Assembly: GCA_964483405.1 (NCBI GenBank)
Contig: CAZABC010000004.1
Location: forward strand, 1-64,000
Length of the DNA: 64,000 nucleotides
Reading direction: 5' to 3'
From: CAZABC01 sp964483405
GTDB taxonomy: Bacteria; Chloroflexota; Limnocylindria; Limnocylindrales; CSP1-4
The notes beneath the pieces are model-generated. The model had not been told where the DNA came from. It searched no databases and saw nothing but the letters and a program-made list of their open reading frames with translations. How positions within the stretch are numbered: the first letter of the stretch is position 1; each line of letters starts with the position of its first letter. This document shows, piece by piece, positions 17,374-25,203 of this stretch. The position numbers and the translations under genes were made by a program.

Positions 17374-17966
17374 CGCGTCACACCCGCTTCCTCGGACGTC
17401 GTGCAGCCGGCGACCTCGACGGCGTCCTCGACGACCATCCGGTGCCCTTCGGGGCCGGAGTACTCGGTCGAGCGGATGTCGTAGACCCCGTTCTTGTCGA
17501 AGGTCCAGATCACGTCATTCCGATGACCCGGGACGACCTGCATCTGGAAGACCATCGAGTGGTCCTGTCGGAAGAGCCCGAAGCCGTACGTGAGATCCGC
17601 GGTCGTGACATCGAAGGCGACCATGTCGCCGCAATCGATGAGCAGCCGCTCGGCCGGCAGCGTGAAGGCGTGCTCGGCGACGGTGATCTCGAAGGTCTTG
17701 TCGGGGGTGACCGCCTCGCGATCGAGGTCGACCTCCACCCACGGGATCGTGTTCGCGCTCACGAGATGGAGCGACACCCCGGTGACGACGAGGACGCCCG
17801 CCCACCCGACGAAGAACCACGTCGGGACCGTGTTCGACGAGCCGACCCTGGTCACCTTGTAGGCGAAGGCGCCGACCACGACGAGCACCGCGAGGGCGTA
17901 CAGCGTGTAGACGAGCGCCTGCCCCCACAGGACGACGCTCGAGTCGACAGGGCCTGGGTCGGGCAT
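17370..17966 (-). CDS. Heme-copper oxidase subunit II-like cupredoxin protein lacking CuA ligands
   Basis: Partner of the catalytic subunit, 198 residues. Two N-terminal helices (about 13-37 and 50-68) anchor a periplasmic cupredoxin domain (75-190). The CuA signature C-x3-C-x3-H-x2-M is replaced by S166-T-E-Y-S170 followed by H175 and M177. The upstream copper histidine of the DVIHGF motif is Tyr127 (DLTYGF). With both cysteines and this histidine lost, a binuclear CuA cannot form. Electrons therefore probably come from quinol or by another route. ATG at 17966 has GGAGGTG upstream; the stop overlaps the subunit I start (ATGA). The pair forms a two-gene operon with no accessory cytochrome c gene in view. 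Confidence 0.88.
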   Translation of the reverse strand: MPDPGPVDSSVVLWGQALVYTLYALAVLVVVGAFAYKVTRVGSSNTVPTWFFVGWAGVLVVTGVSLHLVSANTIPWVEVDLDREAVTPDKTFEITVAEHAFTLPAERLLIDCGDMVAFDVTTADLTYGFGLFRQDHSMVFQMQVVPGHRNDVIWTFDKNGVYDIRSTEYSGPEGHRMVVEDAVEVAGCTTSEEAGVTR

Positions 17967-18252
17967 GGGCGCGCACCTCCGGGCGGGCCGCCCCTCGCTC
18001 GGCTGGCCCTACACGAACGACGGCGCCAAGTCCGGGACGCTGGCGCCGCGGTCAGCATCGAAGGAGGGCGCCGCCGTCGACAGGGCCCTTCGGAGCGTCG
18101 CCCACGTCCACTCTTCCCGATCCGCCGTACGATCGGCCCGACCCACAGCGCGGCCCGCGCGGACCGGTCGTTCGGGCGAAAGGACCCTCGACGGCCGCGC
18201 CGGCATGCCGGAAGACTCGGGCAGGACGTGAAGCGCATCGAGGAGGTCGATG

Positions 18253-18453
18253 ATGCAGGGCAAAGTCGGCGACCGGATCCTCGTCGAAACGGAGCGCGCC
18301 GGTCAGCGGGACCGATCGGGCGAGATCGTCGAGGTCCTCGAGGCATCGACCGGGATCCGCTACCGCGTCCGCTGGGACGATGGCCACGAGTCGGTCATCC
18401 AGCCCGCGGCCGGCAGCGCCCGGATCGTGGCCGCGACGAAGCGCCGGACCTGA
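18253..18453 (+). CDS. DUF1918 domain protein
   Basis: Small 66-residue SH3-like protein of the DUF1918 family (KVGDRILVE at the start, GEIVEVLE, then YRVRWDDGHESVIQP). It is common in high-GC bacteria and of unknown function. Two ATGs occur in tandem at 18250 and 18253. The second is chosen because AGGAGG (18241-18246) is six bases from it but only three from the first. The gene precedes an MFS transporter by nine bases and is probably cotranscribed with it. Confidence 0.88.
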   Translation: MQGKVGDRILVETERAGQRDRSGEIVEVLEASTGIRYRVRWDDGHESVIQPAAGSARIVAATKRRT

Positions 18454-18462
18454 CCGCCCGGG

Positions 18463-19845
18463 GTGTCGGCGCCGACGGCTGGATCGCGTCCGACGCTCCC
18501 CTCTCCGCGCCGCATCGTCCGCGAGCTGCGGACGGAGTTCCCGCCGGTCGTCCAGGTCCTCGCGGCGGGCGACCTGGTCGCGAGCTTCGGCTTCAGCCTG
18601 TTCTTCCCGTACCTGACGATCTACCTCGTCGAGACGCTCGGCGCGACGGCGGCGATGGCCGGGCTCGTCATCGCCGCGTACTCGCTGTGCTCGATCGTCT
18701 CGGGGCTCGTCGGCGGCTGGCTGGCCGATCGGATCGGCCGGCGACCCGTCCTCATCGGCTCGATCACCGCCACCGCGATCCTCGTCGCCTCGATGGCCTT
18801 CGCGACCGAGGTCTGGCAGGTCGCCCTGATCTTCCTGCTCCTCGGCTCGATCGACCCGGCGTTCGCGCCGGCGGCCCGGGCGGCGATCGCCGACGTCGTG
18901 CCCGAGGAGCACCGCCCACGGGCCTACGGCCTGCTCGGCGTGGCGGCCGCCCTCGGCTGGATCGCCGGACCGACGATCGGCGCCGGCCTGTCGATCGTCG
19001 GCTACCCGCTCCTGTTCGGCGTGTCCGGCGCGCTCGTCGGCGGGTACACGCTCATCGCCTTGCGGTGGCTGCCCGAGACTCGGCCCGCCGGCGCCGGGCG
19101 ACATGGACCACGGCCGGCCGTCGCCCGCCCGGAGCCCCGCATCGGCGCGGACGCGCGGATCGGCGCCGACCCGGAGGCGATCGGTCGGATCGACCCGGTC
19201 GAGCGACCCGCACCGACCGTCGCGGGCTCCGGCGATGCGTCCGCGTCCGACGCCGACCGCCTCCGGCGACGGGTCTTCGTCGCGCTCCTGCCGCTGCTCG
19301 TCCCGATCCACGCGGTGACCTTCATCTGGGTCACGACGCTGCCGATCCATGCGGCCGGCGACCTCGAGGTCGCCACACCGGTCTGGGGTGTCCTGTTCTC
19401 GATCAACGGCCTCCTCATCGTCCTCTTCCAGCTACGGATCTCGGGGCTGGCCGAGCGACGCTCGCGGCCGCGCGTCCTCGCGGGCTCGATGCTGCTGTAC
19501 GCCACCGGGCTCGGGCTGGCCGCCGTCCTCTCGCCGACCACGGCCGTCGTCGGGCTCGCCGCGGTCATCGTCCTCGTCACCCTCGGCGAGATGCTCCTGA
19601 TGCCGATCGAGCCGTCGCTCGTCTCGGACATGTCGCCGGTCGCCCATCGCGGGGCCTACCAGGGGATGGCCCTCGCGGCCGGGAGCATCGGCGCCGCCCT
19701 CGGGCCGCCGCTCACCGGCCTCGCGCTCGACGGGGGCGCCGGCGGCGTGGTCTGGCTGGTCGCCGCGGCGATCCTCGTCGCCGTCGCGGGCGCGCTCGTC
19801 GCGCTCGCCCGTTGGACCGACCGGCTCCCGCCCGCACCGGCCTGA
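18463..19845 (+). CDS. MFS transporter, drug-efflux type
   Basis: Major facilitator of 460 residues with 12 predicted helices. Motif A is visible after helix 2 (GGWLADRIGRRPVL, about 85-98), and the C-terminal half has the related VPEEHRPRAYG loop in helix 4-5 context. A central hydrophilic loop of about 50 residues (Arg/Pro/Ala-rich, about 205-265) is longer than usual. Substrate unknown; motif A and the fold suggest efflux. Start is GTG at 18463, nine bases after the DUF1918 stop, without its own clear ribosome site, so coupling is likely. Converges on the SRPBCC gene. Confidence 0.88.
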   Translation: MSAPTAGSRPTLPSPRRIVRELRTEFPPVVQVLAAGDLVASFGFSLFFPYLTIYLVETLGATAAMAGLVIAAYSLCSIVSGLVGGWLADRIGRRPVLIGSITATAILVASMAFATEVWQVALIFLLLGSIDPAFAPAARAAIADVVPEEHRPRAYGLLGVAAALGWIAGPTIGAGLSIVGYPLLFGVSGALVGGYTLIALRWLPETRPAGAGRHGPRPAVARPEPRIGADARIGADPEAIGRIDPVERPAPTVAGSGDASASDADRLRRRVFVALLPLLVPIHAVTFIWVTTLPIHAAGDLEVATPVWGVLFSINGLLIVLFQLRISGLAERRSRPRVLAGSMLLYATGLGLAAVLSPTTAVVGLAAVIVLVTLGEMLLMPIEPSLVSDMSPVAHRGAYQGMALAAGSIGAALGPPLTGLALDGGAGGVVWLVAAAILVAVAGALVALARWTDRLPPAPA

Positions 19846-19871
19846 CGGATCGACCGGCCGGGCCCGCGGAG

Positions 19872-20582
19872 CTAGGCCGGCGCGACCTCGGCGACCGGCG
19901 GCTCGATCGCTGGCTCCGGCTCGATCTCGCCGCGGGCCAGGCGCTCGGCCCGGTCGCGGATGCCGCGGAGCATCGCCATCTCCATGAGGAAGTGGATGGG
20001 CTCGAGGCCGTACTGGTTGACGACGGCGCCGGCGGGGCTCGGCCGGTAGTCGCTCCGGAAGCGGACGACGAGCCGGCTGCCGAGCGGCGTCGGGCGGAGG
20101 ACGAACGCCCAGCTCGGGTACGGCATGCCAGCCTCGAACGCGGCGGCGGCGTCACCGATCGGCCCGAGGACGAGGTGCCGCTCGGGCTCGAGCTCCTTGA
20201 CCTCGAACGCGAGATCGGGCTGGGTGCCCTCCGGCACGAGCCGGATCCGGTCGCCGACCGCGAGGTTCTGCCACTCGGGGTGGATCGTGTCGGCGGAATG
20301 GAAGCCGAGCCCGGCGGCGTTCTCGAGAGCGTCGACGCTGTACAGGCCGCCCCGCCCGTGGCCCATCTGGACGATCCACGGCCAGACGTCCGACGGTGGC
20401 GCCGAGATGTCGATCGCCCGGGTCGAGACCATCCTGGCGCCGGGGACGATGTCGTCGCCGGGGAGCGGTCCCTCGACCTCGGTCGCCGTGGCGCCCCAGC
20501 GCAGGAGCCGTGGGCGGGCGACGATCGCGTAGCCCGCCGCAGCGGCGGCCCCGATGACGAACAGACGCGTGAACGCGCTCAT
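19872..20582 (-). CDS. SRPBCC family protein with N-terminal membrane anchor
   Basis: 236 residues. One hydrophobic segment (about 5-25) is followed by a START/polyketide-cyclase-like fold. Landmarks are DISAPPSDVWPWIVQMGHGRGG near residues 58-78, then a cavity-forming helix near the C-terminus and an acidic Pro/Glu tail. Similar proteins bind or sense hydrophobic ligands, but no specific role can be assigned. Start ATG at 20582 has GAGGTGG upstream; an open frame continuing far upstream belongs to the antisense of the M20 gene and is rejected. Divergent from the M20 gene with 183 bases between. Confidence 0.82.
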   Translation of the reverse strand: MSAFTRLFVIGAAAAAGYAIVARPRLLRWGATATEVEGPLPGDDIVPGARMVSTRAIDISAPPSDVWPWIVQMGHGRGGLYSVDALENAAGLGFHSADTIHPEWQNLAVGDRIRLVPEGTQPDLAFEVKELEPERHLVLGPIGDAAAAFEAGMPYPSWAFVLRPTPLGSRLVVRFRSDYRPSPAGAVVNQYGLEPIHFLMEMAMLRGIRDRAERLARGEIEPEPAIEPPVAEVAPA

Positions 20583-20753
20583 GGCGTGCCACCTCGATCG
20601 ATCAGCGGACCGCTCCGGCGGGAGGGGCCGGACGTCCGGAGAGGCCGAGTATCGCCCACCCCCGACCCGCCCGGCAGGGCCGGATGGCCGGGCCGGGGCC
20701 GTCGGGCCGGGCCGTCCGAACGCCGGTGGCAGACGGATCGACGGGCCGCTCGC

Positions 20754-20759
20754 CATACT
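20754..20759 (+). promoter_or_regulatory. -10 box of a leaderless promoter for the M20 amidohydrolase
   Basis: CATACT, then exactly six bases, then the ATG at 20766. With the usual -7 end of the -10 box, transcription would begin on the A of the start codon. No ribosome binding site precedes the ATG. Confidence 0.6.
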
Positions 20760-20765
20760 CGGCCC

Positions 20766-21977
20766 ATGACCGACCACGCCGCCACCCACCCGCTCCTCGT
20801 CGAAGCTCGCGCCGACCTGCCCGCGATCGTGGCGGTCCGGCGGCGGCTCCATCGCCATCCGGAGGTCGGCCTCGAACTGCCCTGGACCCAGGCCGCCGTC
20901 GCCGAGGCGGTCGAGGGCCTCGGGCTCGCGCCGGCGCTCGGCCGGTCGGTCGGATCGGTGACCGCGACGATCGAGGGCGAGCGACCCGGCCCCACGATCC
21001 TCCTGCGGGCCGACATGGACGGCCTCCCGCTCCACGAGGACACCGGGCTCGACTTCGCCTCCGAGATCGACGGCCGGATGCACGCCTGCGGCCACGACAC
21101 CCACGTCGCGATGCTCCTCGGCGGCGCCCGGCTCCTCCTGCGACGGCGAGCCCAGCTCCGCGGGCGGGTCCTGCTGATGTTCCAGCCCGGAGAGGAGGGG
21201 TTCCACGGGGCCCGGTCGATGCTCGAGGAGGGGCTGCTCGACACCGCGGCCGCCGCCCCGGTGACCCGGGCCTTCGCGATCCACATCAGCACCCAGTACG
21301 CCACCGGCGCGGTCCACCTCCGGGCGGGCGCGCTGCTCGCGAGCTCGGACACGATCCGGCTGACCGTCCGGGGCCGTGGCGGCCACGCCTCGGCTCCGCA
21401 TGCCGCACTCGACCCGATCGCCGTGGCGGCCGAGATCGTCCTCGCCCTCCAGGCGATGGTCGGGCGGCGGATCGACGTGTTCGACCCGGCGGTCGTCACG
21501 ATCGCCCGGTTCGCCGCCGGCACGACGAGCAACATCATCCCCGAGACCGCCGTGCTCGAGGGGACGTTCCGGACCGTCTCGGACGAGACGCGGGCGACGG
21601 TCCGCCGGCGCATCGGCGAGGTCGCCGACGGGATCTGCGCCGCCCACGGCGCGACCGCCGAGCTCGAGATCGAGGCCGGCTACCCGGTGACGGTCAACGA
21701 CGCGGCGGTGGCGGCCAGCGTCGCGGACACAGCGGCCGCGCTCGTCGGGGTCGCCGACGTGGCCGAGATGCCATCACCGATCATGGGCGCCGAGGACTTC
21801 TCGTACGTGCTCCAGCGGGTCCCGGGCGCGATGGCCTTCCTCGGCGCGACGCCCCGCGACGACGACCCGACGACCGCGCCGGCCAACCACTCGAACCGGG
21901 TCGTCTTCGACGAGGCCGCGCTGCCCGTCGGCGCCGCCCTCTACGCCGCGGTCGCGCTCGAGCACCTCGCCGGCTGA
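20766..21977 (+). CDS. M20 family metallo-amidohydrolase (hippurate/IAA-amino-acid hydrolase type)
   Basis: Cytosolic N-acyl-amino-acid amidohydrolase, 403 residues. Binuclear metal motifs of the M20D subgroup are visible: RADMDGLPL near 81-89, MHACGHDTHVAML with C108 and H110, and FQPGEEGFHGA near 145 with the catalytic glutamates. A dimerisation domain carries GHASAPHAALDPI (about 208-220), and the final metal histidine region PANHSNRVVFDE lies near 375. The natural substrate cannot be told from sequence. ATG at 20766 is supported by the leaderless promoter pattern. Converges with the sulfur-transfer operon; a hairpin overlaps the facing stop. Confidence 0.92.
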   Translation: MTDHAATHPLLVEARADLPAIVAVRRRLHRHPEVGLELPWTQAAVAEAVEGLGLAPALGRSVGSVTATIEGERPGPTILLRADMDGLPLHEDTGLDFASEIDGRMHACGHDTHVAMLLGGARLLLRRRAQLRGRVLLMFQPGEEGFHGARSMLEEGLLDTAAAAPVTRAFAIHISTQYATGAVHLRAGALLASSDTIRLTVRGRGGHASAPHAALDPIAVAAEIVLALQAMVGRRIDVFDPAVVTIARFAAGTTSNIIPETAVLEGTFRTVSDETRATVRRRIGEVADGICAAHGATAELEIEAGYPVTVNDAAVAASVADTAAALVGVADVAEMPSPIMGAEDFSYVLQRVPGAMAFLGATPRDDDPTTAPANHSNRVVFDEAALPVGAALYAAVALEHLAG

Positions 21978-21985
21978 TGGTCGGC

Positions 21986-22005
21986 GACCGGCGCCGACGC
22001 CGGTC
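21986..22005. terminator. Bidirectional hairpin between M20 gene and sulfur-transfer operon
   Basis: GACCGGCG and CGCCGGTC form a perfect 8-bp stem with a CCGA loop. It starts nine bases after the M20 stop and reaches into the stop codon of the facing MBL-rhodanese gene. Confidence 0.5.
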
Positions 22006-23461
22006 AGGCCGGGACCGCCGCCTCGGCCGCCTCGGCCGACCCGAGGGCGGCCTCGAAGCGCTCGGCCCAGCCGACGACCCCGCCGCGCCCGACGAGGCGG
22101 GCCGGGATCCCCGCGGCGTCGAGCAGGCTCGCCGCCATCGACGCTCGGTGGCCGGTGGTACAGACGACCCACCACTCGCGGTCCCCCGCGAGGCGGTCGA
22201 TCGCGCCCGGCAGGTCGGCGACGAAGATCCGCTCGGCCCCCGCGATCGCCCCGTCGTCGCGCCACTCGACGGGCTGGCGGACGTCGAGGATCGCCACGTC
22301 GCGGCCCGCCTCGACCCGGGTCTCGAACAGCTCGCGCATCGTCGCGGTCGGGTACGAGCGGAGCTCGCGGCCGCTCGCGACCCAGGTGTCGACGCCGCCC
22401 GCGAGGCGCCCGACGATCCGGCCGTAGCCGATCCGGAGGAGCTGGACGACGGCCTCCTCGGCCGCCTCGGCGGCCCGGCTCGCCGGCTCGGGCAGGACCA
22501 GGACGACCGGCGCGTCGAACGGCAGCAGCCAGCCGACGTACGTCGAGAACGCCTCGGTCAGCTCGATGTTGACCGAGCCCGGGAGGTGGCCGGCGGCGAA
22601 CTCGGCCCGGTCGCGGGTGTCGACGACGACCGCGCCGGCCATGGCGAGCCGCTCCACCTGGGCGGGTGGCAGCGCGGCGACCGGCCGGGGCGCGCCGACG
22701 ACCGGCGGGCCGGCCCGGTTGATCGGGCCCATGTGGGCGTAGTACGCCGGGAACCGGCCGAGGACCCGGAGCTGCTCGTCGAAGAAGGCGGCCTCGTCGG
22801 CGGCCAGCATCGCGGCGTTCGTCCGGCGCTCACGGCCGACGCTCGTGACCTGGCCGGCGCCGGGCACGTTGGCGACGCAGAACGAGCCGGCGCCGTGGGT
22901 CGGGTAGACGTCGACATCGTCGGGCAGCGCGGCGAACGCCCGGATCGTGGCGAACTGGGCCCGGGTCAACGCCTCGGTCGCCTCGGGCCCGACGAGGTCG
23001 GTCCGGCCGGCGCTGCCGATCAGCAGGCTCCCGCCGCTGAAGATGCCCTCGGGCGCCTGGTCCGGCAGGCCCGGGATCCGCTTGCCCGCACCGTCGAGCC
23101 GGTGGAGGTCCCAGGCGACGTGCTCGAACGTGTGGCCGGGCGTCGCCCGGGCGACGAGCCGGAGTCCGCCGACCTCGACCGCCTCGCCGGCCTCGACGGG
23201 CCGATGCGGGAAGGCGTAGCCACCGAGCGCGGGGGCCAGGATCTCCGCGCCGGTCGCCGCGCGGACCTCGAGCGCGCCCGACACGTAGTCGTTGTGGGCG
23301 TGGGTCTCGAGGACGTACCGGACGCGCCAGCCGCGGCGCTCGGCGACCGACAGGAAGCGCCACGCATCGCGCTGCGGGTCGACGAGCGCGGCCTCGCCCG
23401 CCGAGGCGACGAGGTACGAGCTGTCCCCGAGCCCCGGGGTGGTGAAGACTTCCAGGTCCAC
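22004..23461 (-). CDS. MBL-fold hydrolase with two rhodanese domains
   Basis: Persulfide-dioxygenase-like protein of 485 residues. The N-terminal metallo-beta-lactamase domain has THAHNDY at 53-59 (HxHxDY, where ETHE1 has HxHxDH) and ATPGHTFEH near 110, as in bacterial MBL-rhodanese fusions. Two rhodanese domains follow. The first (about 255-345) has the substrate-binding DTRDRAEFAAGHLPGSVN but no active-site cysteine. The second (about 375-470) has WWVVCTTGHRAS with C434 in the catalytic loop. The GTG at 23461, five bases after the tusA stop, is chosen. Third gene of a DsrE-TusA-MBL operon, so likely to process protein or low-molecular persulfides. Confidence 0.9.
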   Translation of the reverse strand: MDLEVFTTPGLGDSSYLVASAGEAALVDPQRDAWRFLSVAERRGWRVRYVLETHAHNDYVSGALEVRAATGAEILAPALGGYAFPHRPVEAGEAVEVGGLRLVARATPGHTFEHVAWDLHRLDGAGKRIPGLPDQAPEGIFSGGSLLIGSAGRTDLVGPEATEALTRAQFATIRAFAALPDDVDVYPTHGAGSFCVANVPGAGQVTSVGRERRTNAAMLAADEAAFFDEQLRVLGRFPAYYAHMGPINRAGPPVVGAPRPVAALPPAQVERLAMAGAVVVDTRDRAEFAAGHLPGSVNIELTEAFSTYVGWLLPFDAPVVLVLPEPASRAAEAAEEAVVQLLRIGYGRIVGRLAGGVDTWVASGRELRSYPTATMRELFETRVEAGRDVAILDVRQPVEWRDDGAIAGAERIFVADLPGAIDRLAGDREWWVVCTTGHRASMAASLLDAAGIPARLVGRGGVVGWAERFEAALGSAEAAEAAVPA

Positions 23462-23466
23462 GCCGG

Positions 23467-23706
23467 CTACGCGCTCTTGCGGACGTAGAACACGAGGGCG
23501 CCGTCCTCTTCGCCGCTCGCGACGAGCTCGTTGCCCGTGTCGTCCGCCCAGGCGGGCACGTCGGCCCTCGCCCCGCGGTCGGTCGCGAGGAGCTTCACGA
23601 CCTGGCCGGGCTCGGCTGCTCGCAGCTCCCTGTTGAGCATGACGATCGGCATCGGACAGAGATGGCCGCGGGCATCGAGCACGCGGTCGGCGACGATCGG
23701 ATCCAT
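23467..23706 (-). CDS. TusA family sulfur carrier protein
   Basis: 79-residue TusA/SirA fold protein with the diagnostic CPMP motif (C17, P18, P20 in HLCPMPIV). The cysteine carries sulfur as a persulfide between donor and acceptor proteins. It lies 14 bases after a DsrE-like gene and five bases before an MBL-rhodanese gene, a grouping typical of sulfur trafficking in bacteria with dissimilatory or detoxifying sulfur metabolism. Length is normal. The C-terminal half (VPAWADDTGNEL) is family-typical. Which partner loads it is not evident; the downstream rhodanese is the obvious candidate. Confidence 0.93.
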   Translation of the reverse strand: MDPIVADRVLDARGHLCPMPIVMLNRELRAAEPGQVVKLLATDRGARADVPAWADDTGNELVASGEEDGALVFYVRKSA

Positions 23707-23720
23707 GGTCCCTCGGACGG

Positions 23721-24338
23721 TCAGATGAACAGGGTGACGTGCGACTTGCGGGCCTCGGAGAGGAACGCGGCCGCGCCACCGAACTCGACGCCGTCGATGA
23801 ACTGGTCCTCGGCGAAGCCGAAGACCTCCATCGTCATCTGGCAGGCGATGAGCCGGACGCCGGAGTCACGGGCGACGTCGAGGAGCTCGCGGATGCTCGC
23901 CACGCCCTTGCCCTTGAACTTGGACTTCATCATCGACGTCGCCATCGGCGTCATCCCCGGCAGCGCGGTCACGAGCTGCGGCATCGGTACCGGCATCGGC
24001 ATCGCCGGGTTGCCGGTCGTGCCGACCTGGAGCCGCGACTCGAAGTCGCGGTGGATGATATTGAGCCCGTAGAAGGTGAAGAAGATCGCGGTCTCCATCC
24101 CGGCCGCGGCCGCCGCGGTCGACAGGATGAGCGGCGGGTAGGCCCAGTCGAGCGTGCCCTTGCTCGCGATGAGCATCGCCCGCTTCTTTGCGGGGTCGGT
24201 CCGGAACGCGCGCTCGACCTCCTCGCGGACGATCCGGCGAACGTCGTCCTCGTCCACCGCGACGGCCCGGGGGCCAGGTTCGAGCGCCGTCAGGACCGGG
24301 GGCGCAGCCTGGGCACGCACCGGATCGGCAAGCGTCAT
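23721..24338 (-). CDS. DsrE/DsrF-like sulfur-transfer protein
   Basis: 205 residues of the DsrE2-type family. A charged N-terminal extension (residues 1-52) is followed by the DsrE fold, starting AMLIASKGTLDWAYPPLIL, with FFTFYGLNII near 86. Conserved C166 lies in LIACQMTMEVFG, the likely persulfide site. A Met/Pro-rich stretch near 111-137 is lineage-typical. ATG at 24338 is chosen because GGGAGG lies at the right distance; an upstream in-frame ATG at 24413 lacks one. First gene of the operon with tusA and the MBL-rhodanese gene. A TATGCT hexamer at 24405-24400 could be its -10 box. Confidence 0.88.
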   Translation of the reverse strand: MTLADPVRAQAAPPVLTALEPGPRAVAVDEDDVRRIVREEVERAFRTDPAKKRAMLIASKGTLDWAYPPLILSTAAAAAGMETAIFFTFYGLNIIHRDFESRLQVGTTGNPAMPMPVPMPQLVTALPGMTPMATSMMKSKFKGKGVASIRELLDVARDSGVRLIACQMTMEVFGFAEDQFIDGVEFGGAAAFLSEARKSHVTLFI

Positions 24339-24399
24339 CGGTGTCCTCCCTGCCGGTGCCACCCACCGGGGCGCGCGTCTCCGGGCGGGACGCGCAGAA

Positions 24400-24405
24400 A
24401 GCATA
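24400..24405 (-). promoter_or_regulatory. Possible -10 box of the sulfur-transfer operon
   Basis: The minus strand reads TATGCT, four of six to consensus, about 62 bases upstream of the DsrE-like start. The -35 region is poor. Confidence 0.3.
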
Positions 24406-24426
24406 CCGGACAAGTAGGGATTATGC

Positions 24427-24455
24427 GAGCCGGCGCCCGTCCCGGCGCCCGGCTC
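24427..24455 (-). terminator. Hairpin downstream of the thymidine kinase gene
   Basis: GAGCCGG and CCGGCTC form a perfect 7-bp stem around a 15-base GC-rich loop, 17 bases past the tdk stop. Confidence 0.4.
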
Positions 24456-24471
24456 CGCGTGCTCGACGCGG

Positions 24472-25122
24472 TCAGCCCTCGACCGGGGCCGACACGCCGC
24501 GCCGGTCCTCGGGGTGCTCGCCGCTCGGCGGACCGACCTCGTGGTGGCGGTTGCAGCGCGCCTCGTACGTCTCGATCGCGTGATCGTCGAGCCCGCCGAT
24601 GACCACCAGCGGGTCGTCGAGCGCGGCCGGCCGGCCGTTGACCAGACGCTGCGTCCGGGTCGCGGTCTCGCCGCAGATGACGCAGATCGCGGTGAGGGTC
24701 GTCACGTCGTCCGCCCGGGCGAGGAGCTCCGGCATCGGCCCGAACGGCCGACCCGCGAAGTCGAGGTTGAGGCCGGTGACGATGACGTGCCGACCGCTGC
24801 GGCGGATCGCCTCGACGACGTCGACGATCTCGGGAACGAAGAACTCCGCCTCGTCGATGCCGACGAGGTCCGCGTCGGACTCGCGGGCGAGGGCGAGGAT
24901 CTGCCAGGGGTCGCCGGTCGGGACGACCCGGCTCGGATAGCGGGCCTTGCTCCGGCTCTCGGCGAACTCGGGTGGGGTCCGGGTGTCGATGTCGGGCCGG
25001 ACGAGGAGGACCCGACGCCGGGCGATCTCGGCGCGGCGGAGGAGGCGGAACAGCTCGTCCGACTTCCCGGACGACATGCAGCCGGCGATGACGTGGAGCC
25101 AGGGGTCGGCGCGATAGAACAC
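24472..25122 (-). CDS. tdk: Thymidine kinase (type II)
   Basis: Phosphorylates thymidine in nucleotide salvage. The 216-residue protein has the P-loop GCMSSGKS at 14-21 and the Walker-B-like DLVGIDEAEFF near 85-95. The lasso region carries zinc ligands CVICGE (C-x2-C) and RCNRHH (C-x2-H), and a substrate loop ATRTQRLVNGRP. Length and order match type II kinases. The GTG at 25122 is divergent from a flavoprotein gene, with 81 bases between. No partner genes for salvage are adjacent. Confidence 0.95.
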   Translation of the reverse strand: MFYRADPWLHVIAGCMSSGKSDELFRLLRRAEIARRRVLLVRPDIDTRTPPEFAESRSKARYPSRVVPTGDPWQILALARESDADLVGIDEAEFFVPEIVDVVEAIRRSGRHVIVTGLNLDFAGRPFGPMPELLARADDVTTLTAICVICGETATRTQRLVNGRPAALDDPLVVIGGLDDHAIETYEARCNRHHEVGPPSGEHPEDRRGVSAPVEG

Positions 25123-25203
25123 GGCGATATGAGAGGGTAGCGGGTCCGAGCCGCCCCGCGCGCGGTATCGTCGTCACCGACGTCCACCGCGCCAGGAGCC
25201 CCC

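Noticed and set aside
15730..17966. Annotation as an ordinary cytochrome c oxidase
   Set aside because: The CuA cysteines and a CuA histidine, a CuB histidine and the active-site tyrosine are all replaced, so oxygen reduction with cytochrome c as donor is unlikely.
18200..18211. 12-bp palindrome CCGGCATGCCGG upstream of DUF1918
   Set aside because: Short palindromes of G and C are expected by chance in this composition, and no promoter element lies next to it.
17442..20765. Very long open frame on the plus strand running through the MFS gene into the M20 gene
   Set aside because: High GC content leaves few stops. The codons before 20766 run antisense to or out of frame with recognised genes, and only the part from 20766 has family motifs.
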